The notes beneath the pieces were generated by a model. The model searched no databases, was not told the origin of the DNA, and worked only from the letters and a program-made list of their open reading frames with translations. From Phyllobacterium myrsinacearum (GTDB lineage: Bacteria; Pseudomonadota; Alphaproteobacteria; Rhizobiales; Rhizobiaceae), in contig NZ_JACGXN010000007.1 in the NCBI RefSeq assembly GCF_014138285.1, positions 1-64,000 on the forward strand: 64,000 bases of DNA. Direction: 5' to 3'. Position 1 is the first letter of the stretch; each line of letters begins with the position of its first letter. Both the position numbers and the translations under genes were made by a program. Positions 10,072 through 21,141 of this stretch are shown in pieces.

Positions 10072-11118
10072 ATGGAAGAAATTTTCGCAACCTACATTGT
10101 GCCGCTGCTGATTATCCTCGGAAAGTCAGTGCTGATGCTCGTAGTGATGCTGCTGATCATCGCTTACCTGCTTTACGCGGATCGCAAGATCTGGGCGGCT
10201 GTTCAGTTGCGCCGTGGTCCGAACGTGGTGGGCCCGTTCGGCCTGTTGCAGTCCTTCGCCGATCTTCTGAAGTTCGTGGTCAAGGAACCGATCATTCCGT
10301 CCGGTGCCAACAAGGGCATCTTCCTTCTGGCACCTCTGGTTTCCTCGGTGCTTGCAATGGCGGCCTGGGCGGTTATTCCGGTCAATGAGGGCTGGGCGAT
10401 TGCCAACGTCAATGTCGGTATTCTCTACGTGCTCGCCATTTCTTCGCTGGAAGTCTACGGCGTCATCATGGCCGGCTGGGCATCGAACTCGAAATATCCG
10501 TTCCTCGGCGCGCTTCGTTCAGCTGCTCAGATGGTTTCCTACGAAGTGTCGATCGGTTTTGTCATCGTCACCGTTCTGCTTTGCGTCGGTTCGCTGAACC
10601 TCACGGATATCGTCCTGTCGCAGAAAACAGGTCTCGGTACCATGGTCGGCCTGCCTAACACATTCCTTGATTGGCATTGGCTCGGCCTGTTCCCGATGTT
10701 CGTCATTTTCTTCATCTCCGCGCTGGCCGAAACCAACCGCCCGCCTTTCGATCTGGTTGAAGCGGAATCGGAACTCGTTGCCGGTCACATGATCGAGTAT
10801 TCGTCGACCGCGTTCCTGCTGTTCTTCCTCGGTGAGTATGTTGCCATCACCCTGATGTGCGCGCTCACCACGATCCTGTTCCTCGGCGGCTGGCTACCGC
10901 CGGTTGATGTGTGGTTCCTCAATTGGGTACCGGGCATCATCTGGTTCATGCTCAAGCTCTTCTTCGTCTTCTTCATGATCGCCATGGTGAAGGCATTCGT
11001 TCCGCGCTACCGCTACGATCAATTGATGCGTCTGGGTTGGAAAGTATTCCTGCCGATCTCGCTCTTCATGGTCATCGCCACCGCGGCGTTTCTTAAAATC
11101 ACTGGCCTGACACCGTAA
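10072..11118 (+). CDS. nuoH: NADH-quinone oxidoreductase subunit H
   Basis: A 348-residue membrane subunit (ND1/Nqo8) joining the membrane and peripheral arms and lining the quinone tunnel. About eight membrane helices are present. The conserved [13 protein letters not shown] loop near residue 45 and the acidic [16 protein letters not shown] loop near residue 220 are the quinone-tunnel signatures. The start at 10072, 17 nt after the nuoG stop, is preferred over an upstream in-frame start inside nuoG. Confidence 0.97.
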   Translation: MEEIFATYIVPLLIILGKSVLMLVVMLLIIAYLLYADRKIWAAVQLRRGPNVVGPFGLLQSFADLLKFVVKEPIIPSGANKGIFLLAPLVSSVLAMAAWAVIPVNEGWAIANVNVGILYVLAISSLEVYGVIMAGWASNSKYPFLGALRSAAQMVSYEVSIGFVIVTVLLCVGSLNLTDIVLSQKTGLGTMVGLPNTFLDWHWLGLFPMFVIFFISALAETNRPPFDLVEAESELVAGHMIEYSSTAFLLFFLGEYVAITLMCALTTILFLGGWLPPVDVWFLNWVPGIIWFMLKLFFVFFMIAMVKAFVPRYRYDQLMRLGWKVFLPISLFMVIATAAFLKITGLTP

Positions 11119-11129
11119 GGAGAATCAGC

Positions 11130-11621
11130 ATGGCACAACTCGCACAAGCTGCTAAATCGCTCCTGCTGGCGGAGTTCGTCGGCGCCTTCTTCCTGTCGAT
11201 GCGGCAGTTCTTCGCGCCCAAGGCGACGCTGAACTACCCCTACGAAAAGGGACCGCTGAGCCCGCGTTTTCGCGGTGAACATGCGCTGCGCCGTTATCCC
11301 AACGGCGAAGAACGCTGCATTGCCTGCAAGCTCTGCGAAGCGATCTGTCCGGCACAGGCCATTACCATCGAAGCCGGTCCGCGCCGCAATGACGGAACGC
11401 GCCGCACGGTGCGTTATGACATCGACATGGTGAAGTGCATCTATTGCGGTTTCTGTCAGGAAGCCTGTCCGGTGGACGCCATCGTCGAAGGACCGAATTT
11501 CGAGTTCGCCACGGAAACCCGTGAAGAGCTCTACTATGACAAGGACCGGCTGCTCGCCAACGGCGATCGGTGGGAACGCGAACTGGCACGGAACATCGCA
11601 ATGGATGCGCCGTACCGGTAA
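11130..11621 (+). CDS. nuoI: NADH-quinone oxidoreductase subunit I (2x[4Fe-4S])
   Basis: A 163-residue ferredoxin-type subunit with two cysteine motifs: Cys63, 66, 69 and 73 ([12 protein letters not shown]) and Cys103, 106, 109 and 113 ([12 protein letters not shown]), binding clusters N6a and N6b. An amphipathic N-terminal helix anchors it beside NuoH. Starts 11 nt after nuoH behind AAGGAG. Confidence 0.98.
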   Translation: MAQLAQAAKSLLLAEFVGAFFLSMRQFFAPKATLNYPYEKGPLSPRFRGEHALRRYPNGEERCIACKLCEAICPAQAITIEAGPRRNDGTRRTVRYDIDMVKCIYCGFCQEACPVDAIVEGPNFEFATETREELYYDKDRLLANGDRWERELARNIAMDAPYR

Positions 11622-11790
11622 GAAATTGAGTGGATGGGGCGTCGTCCCGTCCGAGTGCGCGCATGTGTCTTAGGGCAGAGTGCTTCTACCCGCCCGGAAC
11701 ATGCGTTATGAGGCTGCGAATACGCGGAAACTCCGTGAATCGCTTTTAAAATGGCAGAACAGTCTGCCGGAATGGAAATCGGGGGAACCC

Positions 11791-12411
11791 ATGCTGACAG
11801 GTATTGCGGCGGCGTTTTTTTACCTATTCGCCTTCATCACCGTCGCCAGTGCGTTCATGGTGATTGCGGCGCGTAATCCCGTGCACTCCGTGCTGTTTCT
11901 TATCCTCGCCTTCTTCAATGCGGCGGGACTTTTCCTGCTGACCGGTGCTGAATTCCTGGCGATGATCCTTCTCGTCGTTTATGTCGGCGCGGTCGCGGTT
12001 CTGTTCCTCTTCGTTGTGATGATGCTGGACGTGGATTTCACCGAACTGAAGCGCGGCGCGCTGCAGTACGCGCCGATCGGTGCGCTCGTCGGCATCATCC
12101 TGGCGGCAGAGCTGATCATCGTTCTTGGTGGCTCGGTCTTCGCACCAAGCATTGGCCGTGTGGTTGTTCAGCCGACGCCTGACATCGCCACGCGCACCAA
12201 CACTGCTGCGCTCGGCGATATTCTCTACACGGATTACATCTACTACTTCCAGATTGCCGGTCTCGTGCTTCTGGTCGCCATGATCGGCGCGATTGTGCTG
12301 ACGCTGCGCCACAAGGAAGGTGTCAAGCGCCAGAACATTTCGCAGCAGGTCGGACGGACGCCCGAGACTGCTATCGAGATCAAAAAGGTCGAAACGGGCA
12401 AGGGGATTTGA
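11791..12411 (+). CDS. nuoJ: NADH-quinone oxidoreductase subunit J
   Basis: A 206-residue membrane subunit (ND6/Nqo10) with five predicted helices. The [17 protein letters not shown] segment around residues 60-76 is the conserved helix 3 with the pi-bulge implicated in coupling. ATG 11791, preceded by GGGGGAA, gives the normal MLTG N-terminus; a longer in-frame reading from 11680 adds 37 non-hydrophobic residues and is rejected. The 169-bp gap after nuoI is the largest in the operon. Its stop overlaps the nuoK start region. Confidence 0.95.
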   Translation: MLTGIAAAFFYLFAFITVASAFMVIAARNPVHSVLFLILAFFNAAGLFLLTGAEFLAMILLVVYVGAVAVLFLFVVMMLDVDFTELKRGALQYAPIGALVGIILAAELIIVLGGSVFAPSIGRVVVQPTPDIATRTNTAALGDILYTDYIYYFQIAGLVLLVAMIGAIVLTLRHKEGVKRQNISQQVGRTPETAIEIKKVETGKGI

Positions 12412-12413
12412 TG

Positions 12414-12722
12414 ATGGTAATCGGTATCGCACATTATCTGACAGTTTCCGCGCTGCTGTTCACGATGGGGATCTTCGGTATCTTCCTCAATCGTAAGAAC
12501 GTGATCGTCATCCTGATGTCGGTCGAATTGATCCTGCTCGCCGTCAACCTGAACTTTGTGGCCTTTTCGGCCGCTCTGGGTGATCTGGTTGGACAGGTGT
12601 TTGCATTGTTTGTCCTGACCGTTGCTGCCGCTGAAGCTGCCATTGGTCTGGCTATTCTCGTCGTGTTCTACCGCAATCGTGGATCGATTGCCGTGGAAGA
12701 CGTCAACATGATGAAAGGTTGA
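12414..12722 (+). CDS. nuoK: NADH-quinone oxidoreductase subunit K
   Basis: A 102-residue membrane subunit (ND4L/Nqo11) with three helices. The two buried glutamates of the proton path lie in [12 protein letters not shown] and [11 protein letters not shown]. Three possible starts are adjacent (TTG 12408, ATG 12411, ATG 12414); 12414 gives the usual length. Reading of nuoJ ends at 12411, so the two are translationally coupled. Confidence 0.96.
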   Translation: MVIGIAHYLTVSALLFTMGIFGIFLNRKNVIVILMSVELILLAVNLNFVAFSAALGDLVGQVFALFVLTVAAAEAAIGLAILVVFYRNRGSIAVEDVNMMKG

Positions 12723-12729
12723 CGGGGGC

Positions 12730-14718
12730 ATGCTGTATCTGGCGATTGTCTTCCTTCCGCTGCTCGGCTTTCTGATCGCGGGTCTGTTCGGCTCGTCCAT
12801 CGGCGCGAAGGCGAGCGAGTATGTCACAACAGGTCTGATGATCGTGGTTGCGGTCCTCTCGTGGGTCGCGTTCACAACCGTCGCACTTGGTCATGGCGAA
12901 GCATTCAAGATTCCGGTTCTGCACTGGGTTGAGTCCGGCTCGCTGAGCTTCGACTGGGCCCTGCGCATCGATACGCTGACCGCCGTCATGCTGATCGTCG
13001 TCAACACGGTGTCGGCGCTCGTCCATACCTATTCGATCGGCTATATGCATCACGATCCGCATCGGCCGCGCTTCTTCGCCTATCTCTCGCTTTTCACCTT
13101 TGCCATGTTGATGCTGGTGACCGGCGACAATCTGGTCCAAATGTTCTTCGGCTGGGAAGGCGTGGGTCTCGCGTCCTACCTGCTCATCGGTTTCTGGTTC
13201 AAGAAGCCATCGGCCAATGCCGCTGCAATGAAGGCGTTCATCGTCAACCGCGTCGGCGATTTCGGTTTTCTTCTTGGTATTTTCTCGCTGTTCGTCCTGT
13301 TTGATACGGTTCAGTTCGATACGCTGTTCCAGTCCGCTGCCCAGTATCTTCCGGCAGAGGGAGCAGGGGATGGCAAGGTCGTCCTGAATTTCCTCGGCTA
13401 TGCCCTTGGCAAGCAGGAAGCGATTACGGTTGCCTGTCTGCTCCTGTTCATGGGTGCGATGGGCAAGTCCGCGCAGTTCCTGCTGCACACCTGGCTGCCT
13501 GACGCCATGGAAGGTCCGACACCTGTATCCGCGCTGATCCATGCCGCAACGATGGTGACCGCAGGCGTGTTCATGGTTGCCCGCCTGTCGCCAATCTTCG
13601 AACTGTCGCATACGGCACTGATCGTGGTTACCATTGTCGGTGCAACGACTGCCTTCTTTGCGGCTACCGTCGGTCTGGTGCAGAACGACATCAAGCGCGT
13701 CATCGCCTATTCGACCTGCTCGCAGCTCGGTTACATGTTCGTGGCGCTTGGTCTTGGTGCCTATGGCGCCGCCATTTTCCACCTGTTCACGCACGCCTTC
13801 TTCAAGGCCCTGCTGTTCCTTGGTGCCGGTTCGGTCATTCACGCCGTTTCCGACGAGCAGGACATGCGTCACATGGGTGGTCTGCGCAAGCTGATCCCGC
13901 AAACCTACTGGATGATGGTTATCGGTACGGTCGCCCTGACCGGCCTCGGTATCCCCGGTACGTCGATCGGTACCGCAGGCTTCTTCTCCAAGGATGCGAT
14001 TATCGAGTCGGCCTATGCTTCGACAAGCCCGGCTGCCGGCTATGCCTTCATCCTGCTGGTGATTGCAGCATTGTTCACCAGTTTCTATTCATGGCGCCTG
14101 ATTTTCATGACGTTCCATGGCAAGCCGCGTGCGTCGCACGACGTCATGCATCATGTGCATGAATCGCCTTATGTCATGCTGGTGCCACTGTTCATCCTGG
14201 CCATCGGTGCACTGTTTGCCGGTGTCGTCTTCCGCGAATATTTCTTCGGCCATGAATATGCCGAGTTCTGGAAGGGCGCGCTGTTTACAGGCAAGGAAAA
14301 CGAGATCCTCGAGCTGCATCACCATGTGCCTGCTCTGGTTGCTGCCTCGCCGTTCATTGCGATGCTCGCAGGCTTCATCCTGTCCTGGTACTTCTATATC
14401 CGCTCGCCGCAGACACCAGTCCGGCTTGCCGAGCAGCATCGCGGTCTCTACCAGTTCCTGCTCAACAAGTGGTACTTCGACGAACTCTACGACTTCCTGT
14501 TCGTGCGTCCGGCCAAGGCTCTTGGCAAGTTCCTTTGGAAGAAGGGCGATGGCTGGCTGATTGACGGCCATGGTCCGGATGGTATTTCGGCGCGGGTCGT
14601 GGATATCACCAGCCGCGTGGTGCGCCTGCAGACCGGTTACCTCTATCACTATGCGTTCGCGATGCTCATTGGGGTCGCCGCACTCGTCACGTGGATGATG
14701 CTCGGGAGCAACTTCTGA
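12730..14718 (+). CDS. nuoL: NADH-quinone oxidoreductase subunit L (antiporter-like)
   Basis: A 662-residue antiporter-like proton-pumping subunit at the distal end of the membrane arm. The central Mrp/ND5 core is recognised by [18 protein letters not shown] and [20 protein letters not shown], containing the key Glu, Lys and His residues. The long C-terminal part is consistent with the lateral helix that clamps NuoM and NuoN. It starts 7 nt after nuoK and its TGA overlaps the nuoM ATG. Confidence 0.97.
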   Translation: MLYLAIVFLPLLGFLIAGLFGSSIGAKASEYVTTGLMIVVAVLSWVAFTTVALGHGEAFKIPVLHWVESGSLSFDWALRIDTLTAVMLIVVNTVSALVHTYSIGYMHHDPHRPRFFAYLSLFTFAMLMLVTGDNLVQMFFGWEGVGLASYLLIGFWFKKPSANAAAMKAFIVNRVGDFGFLLGIFSLFVLFDTVQFDTLFQSAAQYLPAEGAGDGKVVLNFLGYALGKQEAITVACLLLFMGAMGKSAQFLLHTWLPDAMEGPTPVSALIHAATMVTAGVFMVARLSPIFELSHTALIVVTIVGATTAFFAATVGLVQNDIKRVIAYSTCSQLGYMFVALGLGAYGAAIFHLFTHAFFKALLFLGAGSVIHAVSDEQDMRHMGGLRKLIPQTYWMMVIGTVALTGLGIPGTSIGTAGFFSKDAIIESAYASTSPAAGYAFILLVIAALFTSFYSWRLIFMTFHGKPRASHDVMHHVHESPYVMLVPLFILAIGALFAGVVFREYFFGHEYAEFWKGALFTGKENEILELHHHVPALVAASPFIAMLAGFILSWYFYIRSPQTPVRLAEQHRGLYQFLLNKWYFDELYDFLFVRPAKALGKFLWKKGDGWLIDGHGPDGISARVVDITSRVVRLQTGYLYHYAFAMLIGVAALVTWMMLGSNF

Positions 14719-16223
14719 TGACCGACTGGCCAATTCTATCGACTGTTACCTTCCTGCCATTGGTCGGTGCATTCCTGATCCTTCTGATCCGGGATGACAG
14801 TGAATCCGCGCGGCGGAATATCCGCAACGTGGCACTGTGGACGACAGTCATCACATTCCTGCTTTCCCTGCCGATCTGGTACTATTTCGACAAGGGCCAT
14901 GCCGGTTTCCAGTTCGTGGAAAAACTAGCCTGGCTCGACTCCGGAATTTCCTATCATATGGGCGTGGACGGCATTTCGATGCTGTTCGTCATCCTGACGA
15001 CATTCCTCATGCCGCTGTGCATTCTGGCCAGCTGGGAAGCTATCCAGACGCGCGTCAAGGAATACATGATTGCATTCCTTGTGCTCGAAACACTGATGAT
15101 CGGCGTGTTCTGCGCGCTGGATATCGTGCTGTTCTACGTATTCTTCGAAGCTGTGCTGGTGCCGATGTTCATCATCATCGGTGTCTGGGGTGGCAAGCGC
15201 CGCGTTTATGCCAGCTTCAAGTTCTTCCTCTACACGCTTCTCGGCTCCGTACTGATGCTGCTGGCCATCATGGCTATGTACTGGCAGGCTGGCACGACTG
15301 ACATTCCGACATTGCTCGCGCATTCTTTCCCTGTTTCCATGCAGACATGGTTGTGGCTGGCATTCTTCGCGTCCTTTGCCGTGAAGATGCCGATGTGGCC
15401 GGTTCATACCTGGTTGCCGGATGCGCACGTGGAAGCACCGACGGCTGCGTCGGCCATTCTGGCAGGCATTCTGTTGAAGCTCGGCGGCTATGGTTTCCTG
15501 CGCTTCTCGCTGCCGATGTTCCCGGTCGCGTCAGCGGACTTCGCGCCATTGATCTACACCCTTTCGGTTGTTGCCATCGTCTACACGTCGCTGGTTGCGC
15601 TGATGCAGGAAGACATCAAGAAGCTGATCGCTTACTCCTCTGTCGCCCACATGGGCTACGTGACCATGGGTATTTTCGCGGCCAACGAGCAGGGTATTCA
15701 AGGCGCGTTGTTCCAGATGCTGTCGCACGGTCTTGTTTCAGCCGCACTGTTCCTTTGCGTTGGCGTTGTCTATGACCGGACTCATACCCGTGAAATCTCT
15801 GCCTATGGCGGCCTTGTGAACAATATGCCGAAATATGCGGTGGTGTTTCTGATCCTGACGATGGCCAATGTCGGCCTGCCGGGCACATCGGGCTTCATCG
15901 GTGAATTCCTGACCTTGCTCGGTGTCTTCCGGGTCAACACCTGGGTTGCGCTGTTTGCAACAACAGGCGTGATTTTCTCGGCCGCCTATGCGCTGTGGCT
16001 CTATCGCCGCGTCGTGTTCGGTTCACTGGACAAGGAAAGCCTGAAGTCACTTCTGGATATGTCGCCGCGCGAAAAGCTGGTCGTCTACCCCTTGGTGATC
16101 CTTACGATTTTCTACGGTGTTTATCCGATGCCCGTTTTCGATGCGACGGCGAGCTCGGTTCACGCCCTTATCAATCAATACAATAACGCGCTGTCCGCAG
16201 CCGCCACGCTGGCGCTGAAATAG
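14718..16223 (+). CDS. nuoM: NADH-quinone oxidoreductase subunit M (antiporter-like)
   Basis: A 501-residue ND4/Nqo13 homologue with about 14 membrane helices. Key motifs are [16 protein letters not shown], holding the pumping Glu, and [20 protein letters not shown], holding the connecting His. The start at 14718 overlaps the nuoL stop by one base and gives the conserved MTDWPIL N-terminus; an earlier in-frame start inside nuoL is rejected. Confidence 0.97.
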   Translation: MTDWPILSTVTFLPLVGAFLILLIRDDSESARRNIRNVALWTTVITFLLSLPIWYYFDKGHAGFQFVEKLAWLDSGISYHMGVDGISMLFVILTTFLMPLCILASWEAIQTRVKEYMIAFLVLETLMIGVFCALDIVLFYVFFEAVLVPMFIIIGVWGGKRRVYASFKFFLYTLLGSVLMLLAIMAMYWQAGTTDIPTLLAHSFPVSMQTWLWLAFFASFAVKMPMWPVHTWLPDAHVEAPTAASAILAGILLKLGGYGFLRFSLPMFPVASADFAPLIYTLSVVAIVYTSLVALMQEDIKKLIAYSSVAHMGYVTMGIFAANEQGIQGALFQMLSHGLVSAALFLCVGVVYDRTHTREISAYGGLVNNMPKYAVVFLILTMANVGLPGTSGFIGEFLTLLGVFRVNTWVALFATTGVIFSAAYALWLYRRVVFGSLDKESLKSLLDMSPREKLVVYPLVILTIFYGVYPMPVFDATASSVHALINQYNNALSAAATLALK

Positions 16224-16242
16224 CAGGAAGAGGCCAAGGCCG

Positions 16243-17679
16243 ATGCAGACCGACATGATTGCCAACTTGACGCTTATGGCTCCTGAACTGCTCATCGCAG
16301 TGGGAGCTTTGGCTCTACTGATGATCGGGGCCTTCTCCGGTGAACGGGCGAATTCCGTGGTCAACGGGCTGGCGGTTGCCGTGCTGCTTGCAGCATTGGC
16401 GCTCGTTGTCCTGTTCCCGCATGATGGCCATGTCTTCGGCCGCGCCTTTGTCTCGGATCCGTTCTCGCGCTTCATGAAAGTGCTGACACTGGTCGGTTCC
16501 ATTGTGACGCTTGTTATGTCGGTGGGCTTTGCCAAGGCAGAAAAATTCGACAAGTTCGAATTTCCGATCCTCATCCTGCTGTCGACGCTTGGCATGCTGC
16601 TGATGATCTCGGCCAACGATACGCTGTCGCTCTATCTCGGCCTCGAGCTGCAGTCCCTGGCGCTTTACGTTATCGCTGCAATCAACCGCGACAGTGCACG
16701 TTCGACAGAAGCTGGCCTGAAGTATTTCGTGCTCGGCGCGCTGTCATCAGGCATGCTGCTCTACGGTATTTCGCTTGTTTACGGCTTTACTGGCCACACC
16801 GGCTTTGAAGGTATCGCACAGGCGCTGGCGGGCGGTGAGCGTCAGCTCGGTGTTGTGTTTGGTCTCGTGTTCATCTTTGCCGGCCTTGCTTTCAAGATTT
16901 CCGCCGTGCCGTTCCACATGTGGACGCCTGACGTTTACGAAGGGGCACCAACCCCGGTTACAGCCTTCTTTGCGACTGCGCCAAAGATGGCAGCCATGGC
17001 GTTGCTGACCCGCGTTGCCGTCGAAACATTCCAGCCGATCACTCATGACTGGCAGCAGATCATCGTTTTCATCGCCATAGCGTCGATGGTTCTGGGGGCA
17101 TTCGCTGCCATCGGCCAGCGCAACATCAAGCGCCTGATGGCCTATTCCTCGATCAGCCACATGGGCTATGCGCTTGTTGGCCTGGCTGCGGGTACGCAGG
17201 TCGGTGTGCGCGGCGTCGCGATTTACATGCTGATCTATCTGATCACGACACTGGGTGTGTTTGCCTTCATTCTGGCCATGCGCCGCAAACACGGCAACGT
17301 TGAACTGATCGAGGATCTGGCAGGACTGTCCCGGACCAATCCGATCATGGCGACGATCTTCACCATCCTGATGTTCTCGCTGGCCGGCATTCCGCCGCTC
17401 GCCGGGTTCTGGGGCAAGTGGTACACGTTCCTTGCGGCGATGCAGGCCAATCTTTATGCGCTTGCTATCATCGGCATCGTCGCTTCGGTTGTGGGCGCGT
17501 TCTATTATCTGCGCATCATCAAGATCATGTGGTTCGATGAACCGGTCGGCGAATTCGTGCCGGTTGCCGGTGAACTGCGTCTCGTGCTTGGTGTTTCAGG
17601 TCTGCTGACACTGCTCTATGTCCTTATCGGCGGACCAGTCAGCACCTATGCGGAAGCTGCCGCCAAGACGTTCTTCTGA
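16243..17679 (+). CDS. nuoN: NADH-quinone oxidoreductase subunit N (antiporter-like)
   Basis: A 478-residue ND2/Nqo14 homologue, third antiporter-like subunit. The segment [20 protein letters not shown] and [19 protein letters not shown] are the conserved core motifs. It is the last nuo gene; birA starts 18 bp later on the same strand, so read-through into birA and rnj is likely. Confidence 0.97.
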   Translation: MQTDMIANLTLMAPELLIAVGALALLMIGAFSGERANSVVNGLAVAVLLAALALVVLFPHDGHVFGRAFVSDPFSRFMKVLTLVGSIVTLVMSVGFAKAEKFDKFEFPILILLSTLGMLLMISANDTLSLYLGLELQSLALYVIAAINRDSARSTEAGLKYFVLGALSSGMLLYGISLVYGFTGHTGFEGIAQALAGGERQLGVVFGLVFIFAGLAFKISAVPFHMWTPDVYEGAPTPVTAFFATAPKMAAMALLTRVAVETFQPITHDWQQIIVFIAIASMVLGAFAAIGQRNIKRLMAYSSISHMGYALVGLAAGTQVGVRGVAIYMLIYLITTLGVFAFILAMRRKHGNVELIEDLAGLSRTNPIMATIFTILMFSLAGIPPLAGFWGKWYTFLAAMQANLYALAIIGIVASVVGAFYYLRIIKIMWFDEPVGEFVPVAGELRLVLGVSGLLTLLYVLIGGPVSTYAEAAAKTFF

Positions 17680-17697
17680 GGCCGGGAACCCTGATCA

Positions 17698-18528
17698 ATG
17701 GGATTCTCGCTCTCGCCACTGGCGCAGCAAAACGGTTTCAGGCTTGAGGCTTTTGACACGGTCGGCTCGACCAATGCCATTGCTCTGGAGCGTGCCCAGT
17801 CGGGCGATCCCGGTCGGCTGTGGATTGTTTCCAAGAAGCAGGAAAGCGGGCGCGGCCGTCGCGGCCGTGCCTGGGCTACGTCCCACGGTAACCTTGCGGC
17901 GTCATTGCTCGTTGTCGGCAGTTTCGAACTGAAGACGGCGGCAACGCTTGGCTTCGTCGCCGGGCTTTCCCTTGCGGACGCGCTTGACGCGGTTTGCCCG
18001 CAGGCCAATATTGCCGTCGGCGTGGATGGTGCAGGCTCCCGTAAAGAGCCCATGCAGATCGAGTTGAAATGGCCGAACGATGTTCTGGCCAATGGTGCAA
18101 AACTCTCCGGTATTCTGCTTGAATCGACCCAATTACCCGATGGTCGCTTTGCCATCGTGATTGGCATTGGCGTCAACGTGGTTGCTTACCCCGAGGATGT
18201 GCCGTATCCCGCAACGTCGCTGGCTAAGCTGGGCGCTACCTGCGACGCGGAGACATTGTTTCTGGCTCTGTCCGATGCGTGGGAAGAAAACAGCCGAATC
18301 TGGAACGAGGGGCGGGGTCTTGCGGATATTCGCAAGCGCTGGCTCAAGCGGGCGGCAGGAATTGGCAGCGAAGTTGCCGTACGTGTCGACGGCGCAGTGT
18401 TGCGTGGTATATTCGAAACAATTGACGAAGACTGCCGTTTCGTCATACGCGATAATGATGGAGAACGGGTGAAGATTGCTGCCGGCGATGTTCATTTCGG
18501 AGCAGTTGCATCGGCAAGTGCCGGATAG
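17698..18528 (+). CDS. birA: Biotin--[acetyl-CoA-carboxylase] ligase
   Basis: A 276-residue biotin protein ligase that activates biotin with ATP and attaches it to carboxylase carrier proteins. The biotinoyl-AMP loop GRGRRGRAW is at residues 51-59, with the catalytic KWPNDVL motif near residue 121, and a small C-terminal domain follows. There is no N-terminal DNA-binding domain, so it is a monofunctional enzyme and not a repressor. The nuoN-birA-rnj order is a common alphaproteobacterial arrangement. Confidence 0.94.
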   Translation: MGFSLSPLAQQNGFRLEAFDTVGSTNAIALERAQSGDPGRLWIVSKKQESGRGRRGRAWATSHGNLAASLLVVGSFELKTAATLGFVAGLSLADALDAVCPQANIAVGVDGAGSRKEPMQIELKWPNDVLANGAKLSGILLESTQLPDGRFAIVIGIGVNVVAYPEDVPYPATSLAKLGATCDAETLFLALSDAWEENSRIWNEGRGLADIRKRWLKRAAGIGSEVAVRVDGAVLRGIFETIDEDCRFVIRDNDGERVKIAAGDVHFGAVASASAG

Positions 18529-18547
18529 CCGGTTGTAAGGAGTATAA

Positions 18548-20221
18548 ATGGCAAATTCCGATCAGGCGGAGCTTGTGTTCCTGCCTTTAGGCGGTGTTGG
18601 TGAAATCGGGATGAATCTGGCCTTGTATGGCTATGGCCCCGGGCACAAACGCGAATGGGTCGTCGTCGATATGGGCGTCACCTTTGCCGGACCGGATCTT
18701 CCAGGCGCTGATCTTGTGCTTCCCGATATCCGTTTTCTGCAGGCTGAACGGCATAATCTCAAAGGCATTGTGATCACACATGCCCACGAAGACCATTACG
18801 GCGCGCTGCTCGACCTGTGGCCGATGCTGAATGTGCCTGTCTACGCAACGCCGTTCACCGCCGGATTGCTCGACGCAAAACGCCAGTCGGAACCGGGGGC
18901 GCCGGATATTCCGGTCACGATTTATCGCGCCGGAGAGAAATTCAACGTTGGCCCCTTCGAGTTCGAAGCGCTCGCGGTCACCCATTCGATCCCTGAACCG
19001 GTCTCATTGGCGATAAAGACGCCGCTGGGCACCGTGATTCACACGGGTGACTGGAAGATGGACCCTGAACCATCATTGGGACCGTTGATCGACGAAGCAC
19101 GTTTCCGTGCACTCGGCGATGAAGGCGTTCTGGCCATGATGTGCGATTCCACCAACGCGCTGCGCGAAGGTGAATCGCCCTCTGAACGCGAAGTCGGAGA
19201 CAGCCTGCGGGATATCATCGAGAATGCCCGTGGCCGCGTGGCGATCACGACGTTCTCGTCCAATGTCGGGCGTATCCGTTCCATTGCGATTGCCGCACGC
19301 GATGCCGGGCGTCAGGTTCTGGTGCTCGGCCGGTCGATGAAGCGCATGATCGATGTGGCCAGCGAACTGGGTTATCTCGACGGTATTCCGGAATTCCTGT
19401 CGGAAGAGGACTACGGGTTCATTCCCCGTGAGAACATCGTCATTATCCTCACCGGCAGCCAGGGCGAGTCCCGCGCCGCGCTTGCCAAACTTGCCCGCGA
19501 TGAGATGCGCAATGTGGCGCTGTCGGCAGGCGACACGGTCATTTATTCCTCGCGCACGATCCCCGGCAACGAAAAGCCCATCATCGAGACGAAAAATCTC
19601 CTGATCGAGCAGGGCATTCATATCATCTCCGATGATGATCAGCTGGTGCACGTCTCGGGCCATCCCCGCCGCAACGAGCTGAAGCGCATGTATGAATGGG
19701 TGCGCCCGCGCATTCTCGTGCCTGTTCACGGCGAGGCCGCCCATCTCGTGGCACAGGGTTCACTTGCCGCTATGGCGGGAATTCCCGAGGTGCCGCAGGT
19801 GCGCAATGGCGATATATTGCGGCTGGCACCGGGCAGGGCGGAAATCATCGATCAGGCCCCCTTTGGTCGTTTGATCAAGGATGGCAAGCTGATTGGCGAC
19901 GAGGAAGAAATCGGCATCGTTGACCGCCGCAAATTGTCCTACGTTGGCCATGTCGCCGTGTCGATGCTGCTGGACGCCAAGTTCAATATCGTTGAAGACC
20001 CCGAAGTGGTGCCAGTCGGTCTGCCGGAGAACGATCGCGAGGGCGAACTGATTGAAGATCTGCTGTACGATGCGGCCGTTGGTGCGGTGCAGAGCATTCC
20101 ACGCGAAAAGCGCAAGGATCTGGCGATGGTCCGCGAGGCGGTTCGCCGCGCCGTCCGTGCTGCCTCAAACGAGGTGTGGGGTAAGAAGCCGATCGTCACC
20201 GTGTTCGTAACCCGTACGTGA
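18548..20221 (+). CDS. rnj: Ribonuclease J
   Basis: A 557-residue metallo-beta-lactamase/beta-CASP ribonuclease acting in mRNA decay and 5' maturation of RNA. The zinc-binding HAHEDH is at residues 78-83; further metal ligands lie in VIHTGDWKMDP, and the beta-CASP motifs include VHVSGHPRRNEL near residue 367 and ILVPVHGE. The C-terminal domain extends to the end. It starts 19 nt after birA behind AAGGAG. Confidence 0.95.
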   Translation: MANSDQAELVFLPLGGVGEIGMNLALYGYGPGHKREWVVVDMGVTFAGPDLPGADLVLPDIRFLQAERHNLKGIVITHAHEDHYGALLDLWPMLNVPVYATPFTAGLLDAKRQSEPGAPDIPVTIYRAGEKFNVGPFEFEALAVTHSIPEPVSLAIKTPLGTVIHTGDWKMDPEPSLGPLIDEARFRALGDEGVLAMMCDSTNALREGESPSEREVGDSLRDIIENARGRVAITTFSSNVGRIRSIAIAARDAGRQVLVLGRSMKRMIDVASELGYLDGIPEFLSEEDYGFIPRENIVIILTGSQGESRAALAKLARDEMRNVALSAGDTVIYSSRTIPGNEKPIIETKNLLIEQGIHIISDDDQLVHVSGHPRRNELKRMYEWVRPRILVPVHGEAAHLVAQGSLAAMAGIPEVPQVRNGDILRLAPGRAEIIDQAPFGRLIKDGKLIGDEEEIGIVDRRKLSYVGHVAVSMLLDAKFNIVEDPEVVPVGLPENDREGELIEDLLYDAAVGAVQSIPREKRKDLAMVREAVRRAVRAASNEVWGKKPIVTVFVTRT

Positions 20222-20229
20222 GGTAAGCG

Positions 20230-20634
20230 ATGCTTGGCCGCCTGAACCATGTCGCTATCGCTGTACCGGATCTCGCCGCAGCGTCTGCGGTCTATCGCGA
20301 TACGCTCGGTGCCAAACTCACGGAGCCGCAGGTTCTGCCGGAGCATGGAGTGACGGTTGTTTTCATCGACGTCGGGAACACCAAGATCGAGCTTCTCGAG
20401 CCTTTGAATGCGGATTCGCCGATCGCGGCTTTTCTTGCGAAAAACCCGTCTGGCGGCATGCATCACGTCTGCTACGAAGTGAACGATATTCTTGCGGCGC
20501 GAAATCAGCTAAAACAGCAGGGTGCCCGTATTCTGGGTGATGGCGAACCCAAAATTGGCGCCCACGGCAAACCGGTTCTCTTTCTTCACCCGAAAGATTT
20601 CAACGGGACGCTGATCGAACTGGAGCAAGTCTGA
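20230..20634 (+). CDS. mce: Methylmalonyl-CoA epimerase
   Basis: A 134-residue vicinal-oxygen-chelate protein of the family that interconverts R- and S-methylmalonyl-CoA in propionyl-CoA metabolism. LNHVAIAVPDL at residues 4-14 and GGMHHVCYEVNDI at about 76-88 hold the metal-binding histidines, and the C-terminal FNGTLIELEQV supplies the last glutamate. It starts 8 nt after rnj and is followed 1 nt later by the DUF1467 gene. A propionyl-CoA carboxylase beta-chain gene at the other end of the window supports the pathway. Confidence 0.92.
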   Translation: MLGRLNHVAIAVPDLAAASAVYRDTLGAKLTEPQVLPEHGVTVVFIDVGNTKIELLEPLNADSPIAAFLAKNPSGGMHHVCYEVNDILAARNQLKQQGARILGDGEPKIGAHGKPVLFLHPKDFNGTLIELEQV

Positions 20635-20635
20635 C

Positions 20636-20905
20636 ATGCCTATCGCGACTGGAATGGCGATCTATTTCATCTTCTGGTGGCTGACCCTGTTCACCGTTCT
20701 TCCGATTGGTCTGCGCACCCAGGCTGATGAAGACGACGTTACGCTTGGCACCACAGCCAGCGCCCCGCATAAACATCGCATGGGGCGGGTGTTTGTAATC
20801 ACCACGCTTATCTCAGCCGTTATCTTTGCGATCTTCTACATCGTGAACCAGAAACTCGGTTTTGGTGTCGATGACATTCCGGTTTTCTTTCCGAAACTCG
20901 ATTAA
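20636..20905 (+). CDS. DUF1467 family membrane protein
   Basis: An 89-residue protein with two predicted membrane helices (about 4-26 and 51-73) separated by a polar segment with the PIGLRTQADE motif. It matches the small DUF1467 family typical of alphaproteobacteria and sits, as usual, directly after the epimerase gene. In related genomes proS commonly comes next; here about 2 kb of other sequence intervenes. Function unknown. Confidence 0.85.
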   Translation: MPIATGMAIYFIFWWLTLFTVLPIGLRTQADEDDVTLGTTASAPHKHRMGRVFVITTLISAVIFAIFYIVNQKLGFGVDDIPVFFPKLD

Positions 20906-20948
20906 ATTGTGCCCAAAATCGACTTTTGCTCGTATAGGCATTCCGCTT

Positions 20949-21095
20949 GGTGCGTGGTTCGACAAGCTCACCACGAGGGAGAGTGAGGATTGCAGGGTGC
21001 TATATTCTGCAATGCATCCGATTGCATGCAGCCGCCCAAGTTCCTCATGGAGAGCCACCACTCTCCCTCATGGTGAGCTTGTCGAACCACGCACC
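20949..21095. repeat. Palindromic repeat element, copy A
   Basis: A 147-bp element with 37-nt inverted arms (20949-20985 and 21059-21095, one mismatch) around GTGGTTCGACAAGCTCACCA. The interior includes GATTGCAGGGTGC and CATTGCATG, related to the interiors of copies D and F. It lies between the DUF1467 gene and the 3' end of the glycosyltransferase gene and may act as a bidirectional transcript end. Confidence 0.9.
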
Positions 21096-21141
21096 ATGCT
21101 GATGCCAACGGGAAACTTCTCCAGCATTCACCGTTCAACCT